From Aureococcus anophagefferens (taxonomy: Eukaryota > Sar > Pelagophyceae > Pelagomonadales > Pelagomonadaceae), in NCBI RefSeq assembly GCF_000186865.1, contig NW_008705592.1:222327-236948 (forward strand): a stretch of DNA of 14,622 nucleotides, read 5' to 3'. Within the stretch, counting starts at the first letter, position 1, and every line of letters starts with the position of its first letter. The position numbers and the translations under genes were made by a program. This document shows positions 14,588-14,622 of the stretch, in pieces. The notes under the pieces are model-generated. The model did not search any database. It was not told the origin of the DNA and saw only the letters and a program-made list of their open reading frames with translations.

Positions 14588-14622
14588 ATGAGCGCGGCGG
14601 AGAAGAAGATCGGGGATCCTCA
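14588..14622 (+). CDS. Possible 5' end of a gene cut by the window edge
   Basis: ATG in a good context (ctgccatgag) followed by SAAEKKIGDP, which looks like an ordinary protein start. It follows a local AT-richer stretch with a TATA-like motif. Only 11 full codons are visible. The alternative is the frame opening at 14488 (45 codons, also open to the edge). No function can be assigned. Confidence 0.25.
   Translation, partial: MSAAEKKIGDP

Overview
The window looks like nuclear DNA of a unicellular eukaryotic alga, most likely a pelagophyte close to Aureococcus. It is very GC-rich and its genes are compact. They carry short introns that are themselves transposon copies (introner elements). 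One membrane protein also starts with a signal peptide containing an A-F motif, typical of plastid targeting in algae with secondary plastids. There are no bacterial-style operons. The organism assignment is inference; the intron structure is read directly.

Layout. 1-786: contig-edge-like sequence (an N at base 2) with one weak small ORF and coding-like but broken sequence. 787-2696 (-): a three-exon methyltransferase of the METTL25/RRNAD1/TRM13 type, with both introns made of 203-bp introner elements. 2764-3579 (+): a BMT2-type 25S rRNA adenine-N1 methyltransferase, divergent from the previous gene across 67 bp. 3621-5622 (-): a Dispatched/Patched-like RND permease broken in the middle. 5690-7230: a repeat-rich region with GTCATTC palindromes at both edges and two long inverted arms that carry a repeated acidic VVCLSPPP-type motif. 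7352-7933 (-): a small cysteine/histidine-rich protein. 8282-9819 (+): a type I protein arginine methyltransferase with two introner introns. 10198-12104 (+): a secreted RTX-repeat protein with a half LamG domain. 12396-13829 (-): a probably plastid-targeted EamA/DMT transporter with two introner introns in opposite orientations. 13955-14371 (+): a small lysine-rich nuclear-type protein. The last 35 bases may hold the start of another gene.

The clearest theme is intron creation by transposition. Seven elements of about 160-210 bp lie in four genes. In six of them an 8-bp target-site duplication is exact or off by one base. In every case the splice acceptor AG is the tip of the element's terminal inverted repeat. 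The donor GT or GC is the first two bases of the duplicated target, so splicing restores the pre-insertion reading frame. Because both tips can supply AG, the elements work in either orientation. The second theme is recent gene damage: an internal loss in the permease, a 74-bp frameshifting duplication at the RTX 3' end, and a targeting leader without a start codon ahead of the arginine methyltransferase.
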